Shown: positions 51,319 to 60,313, counted from the stretch's first letter. The stretch: 64,000 nt of DNA from Elusimicrobiota bacterium (GCA_016182905.1 JACPFR010000005.1:202185-266184), one strand, 5' to 3'. A program made the numbers and translations. The notes: generated by a model not told the origin, from the letters alone.

Positions 51319-53459
51319 AGGTCGTCCTGCTGAACCCGCGCGATCCCGCTCCGCCCCCGTCCTATTTCGGCGCGCCGTACGGCCTATCCTTGCTCGGCGC
51401 CATCCTCAAGGGCAAGGGCTTCGAGGTGATCGGGCGGGATTACTCCCGCGCCTCCGGTGAAGACATGCTCGTGGACGCGGCCGCGCTGGTCCGCGCGGAG
51501 CGGCCCGGTCTCGTCGGCGTCTCCTGCCAGAGCTCCAGCCGCGGCGCGGCGGCAGCCCTGGTCCGCCGGCTCAAGGAGGCGTCGCCCGGGACGCGCGTGG
51601 TCGTGGGCGGGCCTTTCGCGACCGCGGATCCGGAGCTGGTCCTGCGCCGCACCGGCGCCGACTGGGTCGCGGTCGGAGACGGCGAGGAGACCTTGCCCGA
51701 GCTGGCCGAGTGCCTGGCCCGCGGCGGCGATCCGCGCGGGGTCGCGGGTCTCGTCTGGTCCGACGGGGGGAAGGCCGCGCGCGCCCCCGAGAGGGCCCCG
51801 TTCACGGACCTCGACCGCCTGCCCGACCCGGACTTCGACCTGTTCGACGCCGGGGCCGCCCTGGCCCGGTACCGGCGCCCGCGCGCGCTGGCCATGAACA
51901 GCGCGATCATGCTGCTGAGCTCGCGCGGCTGCGTGTACCGCTGCGTGTTCTGTCCGATGAGCGCCTTCAAGGGCAAGCCCCGCCAGCACTCGCCGGCCCA
52001 TTTCGTCGGCCAGGTCGCGCGGATGGCCCGCCGCTACCGCTGGCGCGACTTCGTCTTCGGCGACAACTTCTTCACCCGCGACCGGCAGCGCGTGCGGGAG
52101 ATCTGCGCCCTCCTGCGCCGGGAGGCTCCCGGCATCCGCTGGATCTGCATGACGCGCGCCGACGCGATGGACCCGGCGCTGGCGCGCGAGATGGCCGCCG
52201 CCGGCTGCCGCGAGATCTCCTACGGCGTCGAGAGCGGGTCGGCGAAGGTCCAGAAGGCCATCGGCAAGCGCCTCGAGCTCGGCCTCGTGCCCGCCGCCTT
52301 CGCCGCCACGCGCGAGGCGGGCATGCGGGCGGTGCTCATGCTCATGGTGGGCAACCCCGGCGACGACCTGGAGACGACGCGGGAGACCGCCCGCTTCCTG
52401 CGCGCGGTCGAGCCGGACCGCGTCCAGGTGCACACGACCAAGGTCTATCCCGGCACGGGCCTCCACGCCGTCGCGGCGGCGGCCGGCGTGATCCCGCCCG
52501 GGTTCTACGAGGGCGACGAGCACGAGCCTCCCTCCTACACGGTCGAGCGCACGGCGGCCCAGCTCGCGGAGATGCGGGTCCTCCTGCCTTCGCGCACGCA
52601 TTACCTCGAGGCCGGTCCCGGCTGCGTCAACGGCTGCTGCGCCTTGCGTCGCCCCGCCGCCGGAAAAAGGGCCGGGCTGTCCGCCGCCCTGGCGCAGACC
52701 GCCTTCCGCGCGGAGCGGGGCGTGCTGGGCGGAGGGGACTCCCTGCTGATCCGGGGGCTCGGCAAGGTCCTCGACGACGCCGAGGCCCTGCAGGTGTTCG
52801 ACCTGAGCCTGTACACCACGGCCCGTCCGCTGGCCGACCCCCGCGTCGCCGCCCGCCTGCGGGCGCGCAAGGATCTCCGCCGCGTGGTCGTGCCGCTGTT
52901 CTCTCCGGACGCGGCGCGCCACGACGCGCGCGCCCGCGTGCCCGGCGCGCTCGCCCAGACCAAGCTCGGCCTGCGCCATTGGCTGCGCGCCGGCGGGGAG
53001 GCCTGGGTCTGGCTGCTTCCCATGCAGGAGGACCTCTCGGACCTCCCGTCCTGGATCCGCCGCCTCGCCGCCGAAGGCGTGCGCGAGGCGCTGCTCGCGC
53101 ACCGCGAGCCGCCGCCGGGCTGGGGCGGCCTGCCGCTCGAGGACAGCCCTCGCCTCGAAGCCTTCGCCGCGGCCGCGGCCGAGGCCGCGCGGGCCGCCGG
53201 CGAGGCGGGGCTGGCGCTCTCGGTGTTCGGGCTTCCGCCGTGCCTGTGGGACGGGACGCTCGCGCCGCGCCACGAGGACCGCGCGCTGTACGACGAGGCC
53301 GTCTCGGGGTCCGCGCCGGCGGCGTCGCTGCGCGAGCGGCGGCGGCCCCGCCTGGCCTTCGGCGAGGCCTGCGGCGGCTGCGCGCGTCGCCCGTCCTGCG
53401 ACGGCGTCTGGGCGGATCACCTCGCCCGCCACGGCGAAGGAGAGCTCCGTGCCGCCTAG
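51315..53459 (+). CDS. B12-binding-type radical SAM protein with a second, degenerate barrel
   Basis: A 714-residue protein. Residues 1-150 form a cobalamin-binding-type domain (VLLNPRDPAPPPSYFGAPYGLSLLGA, VVVGGPFATADPE, VAVGDGEET). The SAM site is C206, C210 and C213 (CVYRCVFC), with FGDNFFTRDR and SYGVESGS typical of B12-rSAM enzymes. Residues about 430-690 resemble another rSAM barrel (DSLLIRGLGKVLDDAEALQ, FDLSLYTTARPL) with only GCVNGCCALRR where a CxxxCxxC motif would be. The tail CGGCARRPSCDGVW matches the auxiliary motif of other cluster members. The gene overlaps both neighbours (4 and 11 bases). Confidence 0.78.
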   Translation: MKVVLLNPRDPAPPPSYFGAPYGLSLLGAILKGKGFEVIGRDYSRASGEDMLVDAAALVRAERPGLVGVSCQSSSRGAAAALVRRLKEASPGTRVVVGGPFATADPELVLRRTGADWVAVGDGEETLPELAECLARGGDPRGVAGLVWSDGGKAARAPERAPFTDLDRLPDPDFDLFDAGAALARYRRPRALAMNSAIMLLSSRGCVYRCVFCPMSAFKGKPRQHSPAHFVGQVARMARRYRWRDFVFGDNFFTRDRQRVREICALLRREAPGIRWICMTRADAMDPALAREMAAAGCREISYGVESGSAKVQKAIGKRLELGLVPAAFAATREAGMRAVLMLMVGNPGDDLETTRETARFLRAVEPDRVQVHTTKVYPGTGLHAVAAAAGVIPPGFYEGDEHEPPSYTVERTAAQLAEMRVLLPSRTHYLEAGPGCVNGCCALRRPAAGKRAGLSAALAQTAFRAERGVLGGGDSLLIRGLGKVLDDAEALQVFDLSLYTTARPLADPRVAARLRARKDLRRVVVPLFSPDAARHDARARVPGALAQTKLGLRHWLRAGGEAWVWLLPMQEDLSDLPSWIRRLAAEGVREALLAHREPPPGWGGLPLEDSPRLEAFAAAAAEAARAAGEAGLALSVFGLPPCLWDGTLAPRHEDRALYDEAVSGSAPAASLRERRRPRLAFGEACGGCARRPSCDGVWADHLARHGEGELRAA

Positions 53460-55317
53460 CGCCTTCCGGAGCGAGACGCGCTCGGTCATGCTGATGACCA
53501 CGTATGAGTGCCAGCTGCGCTGCGCCTACTGCAACGTGCGGCGCGGGCCGCGGCGCATGGACGAGGCGACCGCCCGCCGCGGCGCGGACCTCCTGCTGTC
53601 CTCCCGCGCGGGGCATCTGATCCTGAACTTCTTCGGAGGCGAGCCGCTGCTGGCCTGGGAGCTCGTGCGGAAGACGGCGCTGTACGCCCGCTCCCGCCGC
53701 GGCGGCCGTCCGCTGCGGATCAACCTGACGACCAACGGGCTCCTGCTCGACGACGCGAAGATCGCCTTCCTCAAGAGCGTCGACGGCTACGTCCACCTGA
53801 GCCTCGACGGCGGCGCGGAGGGCAACGCCTCCAGGCTCGCCGGGACCGGCCCCGGCGCGCAGAAGGCGATGGAAGGCGCCTTGCGCCGCCTCGCCGCATC
53901 CGGCCTGCCGTATCACGTGAACGCGGTCGTGACCCCCGGGCGCGCGGCCTCCTTCGACGCGGATCTGCTCCGCCTCGAGCGCCTCGGCGCGCGCCGCATC
54001 CAGCTCGGCTATCAGGTCGGCGTCCTGTGGAGCCGGGAGGCCGTCGCCGGCCTGCTCGCCGCCCTCGACCGCTACGCCGCGCGCGGCGAGGCCGAGCCCG
54101 TCAACCGGACCTCGGACAGCGAGCCCGTCATGCTCAGCCGCGAGACGATCGTGGACACCGACGGGGGGATCTACTGGGACGGCGGCCTCTTCCTCGAGGC
54201 CGCCCTGCCCGAGGCCCGCGCGGCGCTGCGGCTCGGGCATCTGGACGACGGGCGCGGCGCGGACTCGTTCGACGGCGAGAGGAAGACCCCCTACGAGCGC
54301 TTCCTCGAGGCGTACGCGGCGAAGAGCGCGGGCCGCCACGTCATCCTCAACAACATCAAGGTCGGCCTCGCGCTCAAGCGCCACTGGATGGGCCAGCGGG
54401 GCAGCGAGGACCCGGCCATCCGCCGCGGAGTCGTCCAGGCGACTTTGGCGGAGCAGGACCGGTTCCTGAAGCGCCGCATGCCCGGCCTCGACCGCGTGTT
54501 CCTCTTCCTGAAGGGCGGCTGCGACCTGGACTGCGTGTTCTGCAGGAATAAACCGGAGAAAGACCACCAGTCCCTCGACGAATTGTCCGCTTCGTTGAAT
54601 GAGAACGCCGCGCTGCGCCGGAAGAAGATCGCCTTGGTGGGGAACGAACCGCTGGCCCATCCGGAGATCGTCGAGGTCGTGACGCTGTGCCGTCGGAAGG
54701 GCTTCACCGACATCGAGATCATGACCTCCGGCCTCCGGCTCGAGGCGCTCGCCGCGCCGTTGGCCGAGGCGGGTGTCCTCTCCTATGCCCTGGCCCTTCA
54801 CGGCTCGACGGCGAAGATACATGACGCCGTCGTCCGCCATCCCGGCTCCCACGCCGCGGCGCTGCGCGGCGCCGAGGCCGCGCGGGCCTTGGGCGCGAAG
54901 GTGTTCCTGCACGCCAGCGCCTGCCGCGGGAACCTGGGCGACCTGCCCGCTCTCGAGAGGCTCGCCCGCGAGCGCGGCTGGCCCTTCTCCATCCATCCCC
55001 TCCGCCCCAAGGATGCCGGCGGGATGAACGTCCCGTACGGCCGGGTCGCCCCGGACTACGCCGAACTGCGCGCGGCGCTGGCCGGGCGCGTGAGCTCTCT
55101 GACCGGCTTTCCCGCCTGCGTGGCCCGGGACATCCAGGGCCGGGCCGCGTGCGCGGAGGAGGACGTCGCCGACTCGATGAAGCTCTATCTCCGTCATCAG
55201 GCCTTCTTCAAGCCCGGGGAGTGCGGCGGGTGCCGGGAGCGGGAGCTCTGCCCCGGGACCTTCGAGGAGCATCTCCGCGAGCGGCCCGCGGAGAAAAAGG
55301 AGCTGAGCCCCTCATGA
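53449..55317 (+). CDS. double radical SAM protein with two complete SAM motifs
   Basis: A 622-residue protein, GTG start at 53449 inside the end of the previous gene. The first barrel has C21, C25 and C28 (CQLRCAYC), FFGGEPLLAWE, EPVMLSRETIVDTDGGIY and HVILNNIKVGLALKRHW, and so belongs to the VDTDG group. The second barrel has C358, C362 and C365 (CDLDCVFC), LVGNEPLAHPEIVEV and LHGSTAKIHDAVV, resembling the protein at 57184. The auxiliary motif CGGCRERELCPGTF ends it. Two full rSAM units in one chain are rare. They could perform two linked radical steps on one substrate. Confidence 0.85.
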   Translation: MPPSAFRSETRSVMLMTTYECQLRCAYCNVRRGPRRMDEATARRGADLLLSSRAGHLILNFFGGEPLLAWELVRKTALYARSRRGGRPLRINLTTNGLLLDDAKIAFLKSVDGYVHLSLDGGAEGNASRLAGTGPGAQKAMEGALRRLAASGLPYHVNAVVTPGRAASFDADLLRLERLGARRIQLGYQVGVLWSREAVAGLLAALDRYAARGEAEPVNRTSDSEPVMLSRETIVDTDGGIYWDGGLFLEAALPEARAALRLGHLDDGRGADSFDGERKTPYERFLEAYAAKSAGRHVILNNIKVGLALKRHWMGQRGSEDPAIRRGVVQATLAEQDRFLKRRMPGLDRVFLFLKGGCDLDCVFCRNKPEKDHQSLDELSASLNENAALRRKKIALVGNEPLAHPEIVEVVTLCRRKGFTDIEIMTSGLRLEALAAPLAEAGVLSYALALHGSTAKIHDAVVRHPGSHAAALRGAEAARALGAKVFLHASACRGNLGDLPALERLARERGWPFSIHPLRPKDAGGMNVPYGRVAPDYAELRAALAGRVSSLTGFPACVARDIQGRAACAEEDVADSMKLYLRHQAFFKPGECGGCRERELCPGTFEEHLRERPAEKKELSPS

Positions 55318-56246
55318 CGAACGCGCGGCGCCTCGAGCTCCATCTCTCCTACGCCTGCGGCCAGAGCTGCGCCTTCTGCTCGGAGAGCGTGCGCATGAAG
55401 CGCTGGCGTCACGCGCCGCTCACGGGCGAGGAGGTGTCGGCCGTGCTGCTCGCGCGGCGCAGGGCCGGCTTCAACCACGTGACCTTCACGGGCGGGGAGC
55501 CGACGGCCCATCCGCTCCTGCCCGCCGCGCTCGGCGCGGCGCGCAAGCTCGGCTTCAACACCTACCTGACGACGAACGGGGGTCTGTTCGCCCGCGAGGA
55601 CTACGCGCGCGAGGTCCTGCCCCTCGTCGACGAGCTGTGCCTGTCCGTGCACGGGCCCGACGCGCAGACCCATGACGCCGCGGCGCGGACGCCGGGCTCG
55701 TTCGCCCGGGCCATGCGGGCGCTGGAGAACGTCGAGCTCCACGGCACGGGCGTCTACCTGCTGACCAACACCGTCGTCACGCGGGCCAACTGGGAGCGCG
55801 TGGAGGAGACCCTGTCCCTGCTGAGATTCCGTTCCCGGATCCGGCATTGCCTGCTCTCGAACGTCGCCCCCGAGGGGCGCGCGGCGGACGACTACCGCGC
55901 GCTCGCCGTGCCGCTCGCGCTGTGGCGAGAGCGCGTCCCCGCGCTGGCCGCGCCCTTCGCGGACGGCCGCGTCGTGCTCCGGCTCTTCGGCCTGCCGCTG
56001 TGCGTGCTGGGCGGACGGGACGAGCTCTCCAACGACGCCCACTTCTCGCCGCGCGTGACGGTCGAGCGGCGCGGGGTCCGCGGCGCGCCCGGGCTCGTCT
56101 CGATCGAGAGCGTCGACGCCTCCCGCCGGCGGAGCAAGCCCCCGCGCTGCCGCTCCTGCGTCTCGCGGGGCGACTGCGCGGGCGTGTTCGACCGGTATCT
56201 CTCCGCGTACGGCGCCGCGGAGCTCTCCCCCCGGAGGGAGGGCTGA
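55314..56246 (+). CDS. radical SAM protein with C-terminal CxxCx5C motif
   Basis: A 310-residue protein starting MTNARRLELHLSYAC, coupled by ATGA. The SAM site is C15, C19 and C22 (CGQSCAFC), then FTGGEPTAHPLL and LTTNGGLFA. LSVHGPDAQTHDAAA and GSFARAMRALENVEL follow the pattern of short MoaA-like barrels. The end CRSCVSRGDCAGVFDRYLSAYGAAEL carries three cysteines for a possible auxiliary cluster. It is one of a consecutive group of three short rSAM proteins (55314-58089). Substrate unknown. Confidence 0.83.
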   Translation: MTNARRLELHLSYACGQSCAFCSESVRMKRWRHAPLTGEEVSAVLLARRRAGFNHVTFTGGEPTAHPLLPAALGAARKLGFNTYLTTNGGLFAREDYAREVLPLVDELCLSVHGPDAQTHDAAARTPGSFARAMRALENVELHGTGVYLLTNTVVTRANWERVEETLSLLRFRSRIRHCLLSNVAPEGRAADDYRALAVPLALWRERVPALAAPFADGRVVLRLFGLPLCVLGGRDELSNDAHFSPRVTVERRGVRGAPGLVSIESVDASRRRSKPPRCRSCVSRGDCAGVFDRYLSAYGAAELSPRREG

Positions 56247-57187
56247 TGGCCACCCTCGCCTACCTGCAGGTCGCGCGCATCTGCAATCAGAAATGCCTGT
56301 TCTGCTCCAACCCGGAGAACGGCCGCGTCATCTCCTGGAAGGAGGCGACGGACCTGGTGGACTCCTTCGCCGCGGAGAAGGCCGCGGGCGTGATCATCAC
56401 CGGTGGGGAGCCGACCTTGTTCGACCGCCTTCCCGAGCTGGTGGCCTACGCCTTGAAGAAGGGCCTGCCCCCGCGCCTGATCACCAACGGGCAGCGCGTG
56501 TGCCGGCCCGACTACCTCAAGGCCCTCGTCGACTCCGGGCTGGACCACATGCACGTCTCGGTCCACTCGGCGAAGCCGGAGGTCCAGGGCGAGCTGACCG
56601 GCAACAAGAACTCCCTGCCCAACATCCTGCGCGCGCTCGAGAACGCCGGCAAGCTCGGCGTGCGGGTGGACATCAACACCGTCATCAACGCCCGCAACGC
56701 GGACCACCTCTCGCAGACGCCGCGCTTCCTCTGCGAGCGCTTCCCGTTCCTCCATCACTTCGTCTGGAACAACCTCGACCCGCTGATGAACGCCGCGTCG
56801 CTGAACCCGCAGCTCGTGCCGAAGCTGCGCTCCTTCGAGGTGGAGCTGCACCGCGCGATGACCTGGCTCGCGAAGGCGGGCAGATCGTTCCGCGTCGAGC
56901 GCGTGCCGCTGTGCTTCATGTCCGACTTCGGGCACTTCTCCACGGAGACGCGCAAGTTCATCAAGGACGAGGGCCGCGACATCTATTTCCTCGACGAGAA
57001 GGGGCGCAGGCGGCAGGACAAGAGCTCCTGGAGCTACGGCAAGGCGCCGCGCTGCAAGGAGTGCTCGGTCGAGCGGATCTGCGCCGGGCTGTACCAGATG
57101 GACGTGTACTACTCCTCGGAGGAGCTGTGCCCCATCCTGACGCCGGCGCAGGCGGTCGTCGACAAGGTCCGGGCGGAGGCGTCATGA
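56246..57187 (+). CDS. radical SAM protein, paralogue of the divergent gene at 38452-39381
   Basis: A 313-residue protein. SAM site C13, C17 and C20 (CNQKCLFC), ITGGEPTLFDRL and HMHVSVHSAKPEVQGE. PLCFMSDFGHFSTETRKF and the tail CKECSVERICAGLYQM are shared with the protein encoded at 38452-39381, about 17 kb away and on the opposite strand. The start shares one base with the previous stop (TGATG). HHFVWNNLDP after the central strands corresponds to HFSWTYLDP in the paralogue. The duplication suggests two related substrates or a heterodimer. Confidence 0.84.
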   Translation: MATLAYLQVARICNQKCLFCSNPENGRVISWKEATDLVDSFAAEKAAGVIITGGEPTLFDRLPELVAYALKKGLPPRLITNGQRVCRPDYLKALVDSGLDHMHVSVHSAKPEVQGELTGNKNSLPNILRALENAGKLGVRVDINTVINARNADHLSQTPRFLCERFPFLHHFVWNNLDPLMNAASLNPQLVPKLRSFEVELHRAMTWLAKAGRSFRVERVPLCFMSDFGHFSTETRKFIKDEGRDIYFLDEKGRRRQDKSSWSYGKAPRCKECSVERICAGLYQMDVYYSSEELCPILTPAQAVVDKVRAEAS

Positions 57188-58089
57188 GCGATCGCGTCGA
57201 CCTGAAGGTCGGGTTCCGCTGCAACAACTACTGCCACTTCTGCGTGCAGGGCGACAAGCGCGAGCGCCTGCCGACGAAGCCCGAGGACGAGCTGGTCAAG
57301 TCCCTGGCGGAGGGACGGGAGGGGGGTGCTGTCGGCGTCGTGATCACCGGCGGCGAGCCCACCTTGCACAAGCAGATCGTCAAGATCGCGAGGACGGCCC
57401 GCTCCCTCGGCTACACTTTGATCCAAGTGCAGAGCAACGGCCGCACCTTCTGCTACGAGGACTTCTGCAAGCGCCTCATCGACGCCGGCGTCAACGAGTT
57501 CGGGCCCTCGCTGCACGGCTCGACGGCGAAGGTCCACGACTACCTGACCGGCGCGCCCGGGGCGTTCATGCAGACGGTGTCCGGGATGCGCAACCTCAAG
57601 AGGCTCGGGCAGCGGGTGATCACCAACTCGGTGATCACGAAGGCCAACTACCGCGACCTGCCCGGCCTCGCGCGCCTGCTCGTCGCGCTCGGCGTCGACC
57701 AGTTCCAGTTCGCCTTCATGCACATGAGCGGCCGCGCCGGCGAGAACAAAGAGTGGCTGACCGCGCGCAAGAGCCTCATCGAGCCGTACGTCAAGCGCGC
57801 GCTCGACGTGGGCATCAAGGCGGGCCGGACCGTCATGACCGAGGCCATCCCGTACTGCCTGATGGGAGGCTACGAGAAGTACGTGGCCGAGCAGATCATC
57901 CCGCGTACGCGCATCTACGACGCCGACTGCGTGATCCCCGACTACACGCGCACGCGCATCGACGAGGGCAAGAGCCGCGGGCCGCGGTGCGCCGAGTGCG
58001 ACTGGCACTCCCGGTGCGAGGGCCCGTGGCGGGAGTACCCCGAGCTGTTCGGCTGGGACGAGTTCGTGCCGGTGAGGAAGGCCCCGTGA
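57184..58089 (+). CDS. radical SAM protein, possibly HxsC-like
   Basis: A 301-residue protein. SAM site C13, C17 and C20 (CNNYCHFC), ITGGEPTLHKQIV, VQSNGRTFCYEDF, then LHGSTAKVHDYLTGAPGAFMQTV and MRNLKRLGQRV. The HD...GAF..T..G..NLK..GQ pattern is reminiscent of HxsC, the second rSAM maturase of HXS loci, but I cannot confirm this without a profile search. The tail CAECDWHSRCEGPW has the cluster's auxiliary motif. It is coupled to both neighbours by 4-base overlaps. Confidence 0.8.
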   Translation: MSDRVDLKVGFRCNNYCHFCVQGDKRERLPTKPEDELVKSLAEGREGGAVGVVITGGEPTLHKQIVKIARTARSLGYTLIQVQSNGRTFCYEDFCKRLIDAGVNEFGPSLHGSTAKVHDYLTGAPGAFMQTVSGMRNLKRLGQRVITNSVITKANYRDLPGLARLLVALGVDQFQFAFMHMSGRAGENKEWLTARKSLIEPYVKRALDVGIKAGRTVMTEAIPYCLMGGYEKYVAEQIIPRTRIYDADCVIPDYTRTRIDEGKSRGPRCAECDWHSRCEGPWREYPELFGWDEFVPVRKAP

Positions 58090-58946
58090 GGAGCGAGCGC
58101 CTCCTCGTCCTCGTCCTCACCCGGCGCTGCGAGCGCCGCTGCGGGTATTGCCCGCAGTCCTTCGACGAGGCCGACATGTCCGAGGGCGTCCTCGACGCGG
58201 CGCTGGACGGCTTCCTGCCGCGGCTCGCCTCGCCGCCGCGGGTCAAGCTGTTCGGCGGCGAGCCCCTGCTGCGGCCGGACCTGGTGACGCGCGCCCTCGA
58301 GCGGATCGCGGCCCTGGCTCCGGGGACCGCGGTGGAGCTGCCCACGCACGGCAAGGGGCTTCCCGCGGTGGAGGCGCTGCTGGCCAGGCGCCCCGAGGTG
58401 GAGGTCTTCGTCAGCCGGGCCGATCCCCTGGCCGCCCGCCTGCCGGGCGTCGCGCACAACTTCCTGATCCCGCCCGGCGAGTCCCCGGCGGCGGCCGTGC
58501 GGCGACTGGCGCTGGCGCGCAAGCGCGGCTACTCGCGCTTCAATTTCCTGCCCGCCTACTTCGTGCCGTGGACGCCCGCGCAGGTCGAGGGGCTGACGCG
58601 GTGCTTCGCCGCGATCCGGCTGGCGCTGTCGCGGTGGGCCGGGGCGGGCCGGCCCGTCGAGGTGCTCAACCTCGCTCGGACCGGGACGACGCCGCTGTAC
58701 AACGACGGGCTGGTGGTGGACACGGACGGAGAGGTGTACAACTCGAACTTGATCCTCGCCGCGGCCGTCCGTCCCCATCGCCGGCGCCTGCGCCTGGGCG
58801 ACGTGCTCAACGCCGAACGGCTGGCCTCTCGTCCCGCCGCCGACGCGGCGCAGGTCCTGGCCGACGCGTTCCCGCCCGGCGTCCTGGCGTCCACGCGCTC
58901 GGTCGACGCGGAGCTGACGGCGTTCTGCCGGGCTCTCGGCTCCTAG
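58086..58946 (+). CDS. short radical SAM protein of the VDTDG subgroup (last gene of the run)
   Basis: A 286-residue protein, GTG start overlapping the previous stop. SAM site C15, C19 and C22 (CERRCGYC), then KLFGGEPLLRPDL. VSRADPLAARLPG replaces the middle strands, and TPLYNDGLVVDTDGEVYNSN carries the VDTDG block. It lacks the C-terminal CxxCx5C motif and any SPASM domain. Its TAG stop overlaps tail-to-tail with the TAG of the convergent nitrogenase-like gene. Function unknown. Confidence 0.8.
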   Translation: MRSERLLVLVLTRRCERRCGYCPQSFDEADMSEGVLDAALDGFLPRLASPPRVKLFGGEPLLRPDLVTRALERIAALAPGTAVELPTHGKGLPAVEALLARRPEVEVFVSRADPLAARLPGVAHNFLIPPGESPAAAVRRLALARKRGYSRFNFLPAYFVPWTPAQVEGLTRCFAAIRLALSRWAGAGRPVEVLNLARTGTTPLYNDGLVVDTDGEVYNSNLILAAAVRPHRRRLRLGDVLNAERLASRPAADAAQVLADAFPPGVLASTRSVDAELTAFCRALGS

Positions 58947-60313
58947 CAGGAGGACCGGCGCGGAGACGCCGGAAACGCCGCGCCGGCGCCTTCGAACATC
59001 GGATAGCGCATGACCACGCCCCACGCGCCGATGTCCCGGTGCAAGGTCGCGTTGAGCGCCCGCTCGACGAACCGGAGGCAGCCGGCGAAGCCCAGGAAGG
59101 GCTGGCTCGACAGGGCGTGGTAGGCGTAGGAGGGATAACCGAGCTCGATGGCGGCCGCCCCGGTCCTCCCTTGCTGGAAGAAGCTGTTGCCGACGATGAT
59201 GTCGACCGGGCCGGCCTCGGCGAGCGCCGCGTCCCACTGAGCGGAGGTGGGCTGGCATAAAGGGCGTGGCAGGCCCGGGAACCTGTCGGCGAGCCCCCGG
59301 GGCATCTTGTCGGGACGGCTCATCAGGGCCGTGGCCGCCACCTCCCAGCCCAGGTCGTCGGCCAGCTGGGCGAGGCCGGCGAACAGGTAGGGATCGGCGG
59401 CCAGCGCCACGCGCTTGTGGAGCATCGCCTGCGGGACCACCCATTCCAGGCGCTTGAGGACCGGGGCCAGCTCCGCGGCGATGAGCGCCTCCGCGGCCTT
59501 CTTGGGCCTCTTGCAGGCCTCGGCGACGGCGCGGATCCAGTCCTCGGTGGGAAGGAGGCCGAACGGGAGCTCGAGCTCGACGGCCTTCACGCCCAGGCGG
59601 TCGGCCAGGACCTTCGCGGCCTTGCGCCCGTAGGGCAAGGACAGGATCGTCCCCGCGGCCTTGACGTCCGAGAGCTCCCCGTACGGGACGTTCCCGAGCC
59701 AGACCGACGCGAGCTCCATGCCCAATCCCGCCAGCAGGCGCCGCAGCTCCGCGATGTTGGCGACGTGATCCTGCTCGTTGCGGTCCATCATGTAGCCCAC
59801 GATGGCGACTTTTTTCGGGTCCGGCGCGGCGTCCTTCAGGTCGACGGCGCGCGCGAGCGCCTCGAGCGCGTCGGCGTAGCCGTCGAGCCAGTCTCCCGAC
59901 AGCGCGTCGGAGGGCAGGGGCAGGACCGGCTTGGCGCTGTCCTTCGCGGCGCCGCGGACGATGCGCCGGTAATCCACGGCCAGGATCGAGCAGCAGGGCC
60001 GAGGCGACAGGAAGAGGACCTTCAAGGCGGGCCGGGCCAAGAGCTCCTTGGCGACGCGGGCGATATCGGGCTCGCGGTCCTTGACCAGGTCGGCGATGTC
60101 CTTGTAGGAGTGCTCGAGGCGGTGGGCGGTCCCGCCCGCGGCGTCGAGCAAGGTGGACGCCAGGTCGTGGTTCCCGTAGACGAACTCGGCCTTGGTCATC
60201 GAGCATTCGGCCCCGTCGATGAGGAGGCAGGAGTCCGGCACGGCGTTGACGGCCAGCAGCGCGCCGACGAGGTAGGGGGCGTTGAGGCGCTGGGTATCGT
60301 CATTGCACGCCAT
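58943..60313 (-). CDS. nitrogenase component 1-like protein, NifK/NifN/BchB type
   Basis: A 456-residue protein with the alternating beta-alpha pattern of nitrogenase component 1 domains. VPDSCLLIDGAEC (C37) and LFLSPRPCCSI (C107, C108) lie about where NifK and BchB place cluster cysteines. KKVAIVGYMMDRNEQDHVANIAELRRLLAGLGMEL corresponds to the second Rossmann domain, and PVDIIVGNSFFQQG to the third. It is too short and too different to be an N2-fixing NifK, and no nifB, nifE or nifN lies nearby. It is encoded directly after the NifH-D fusion with a 14-base overlap, so the two products probably form one complex. Confidence 0.75.
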   Translation of the reverse strand: MACNDDTQRLNAPYLVGALLAVNAVPDSCLLIDGAECSMTKAEFVYGNHDLASTLLDAAGGTAHRLEHSYKDIADLVKDREPDIARVAKELLARPALKVLFLSPRPCCSILAVDYRRIVRGAAKDSAKPVLPLPSDALSGDWLDGYADALEALARAVDLKDAAPDPKKVAIVGYMMDRNEQDHVANIAELRRLLAGLGMELASVWLGNVPYGELSDVKAAGTILSLPYGRKAAKVLADRLGVKAVELELPFGLLPTEDWIRAVAEACKRPKKAAEALIAAELAPVLKRLEWVVPQAMLHKRVALAADPYLFAGLAQLADDLGWEVAATALMSRPDKMPRGLADRFPGLPRPLCQPTSAQWDAALAEAGPVDIIVGNSFFQQGRTGAAAIELGYPSYAYHALSSQPFLGFAGCLRFVERALNATLHRDIGAWGVVMRYPMFEGAGAAFPASPRRSSC

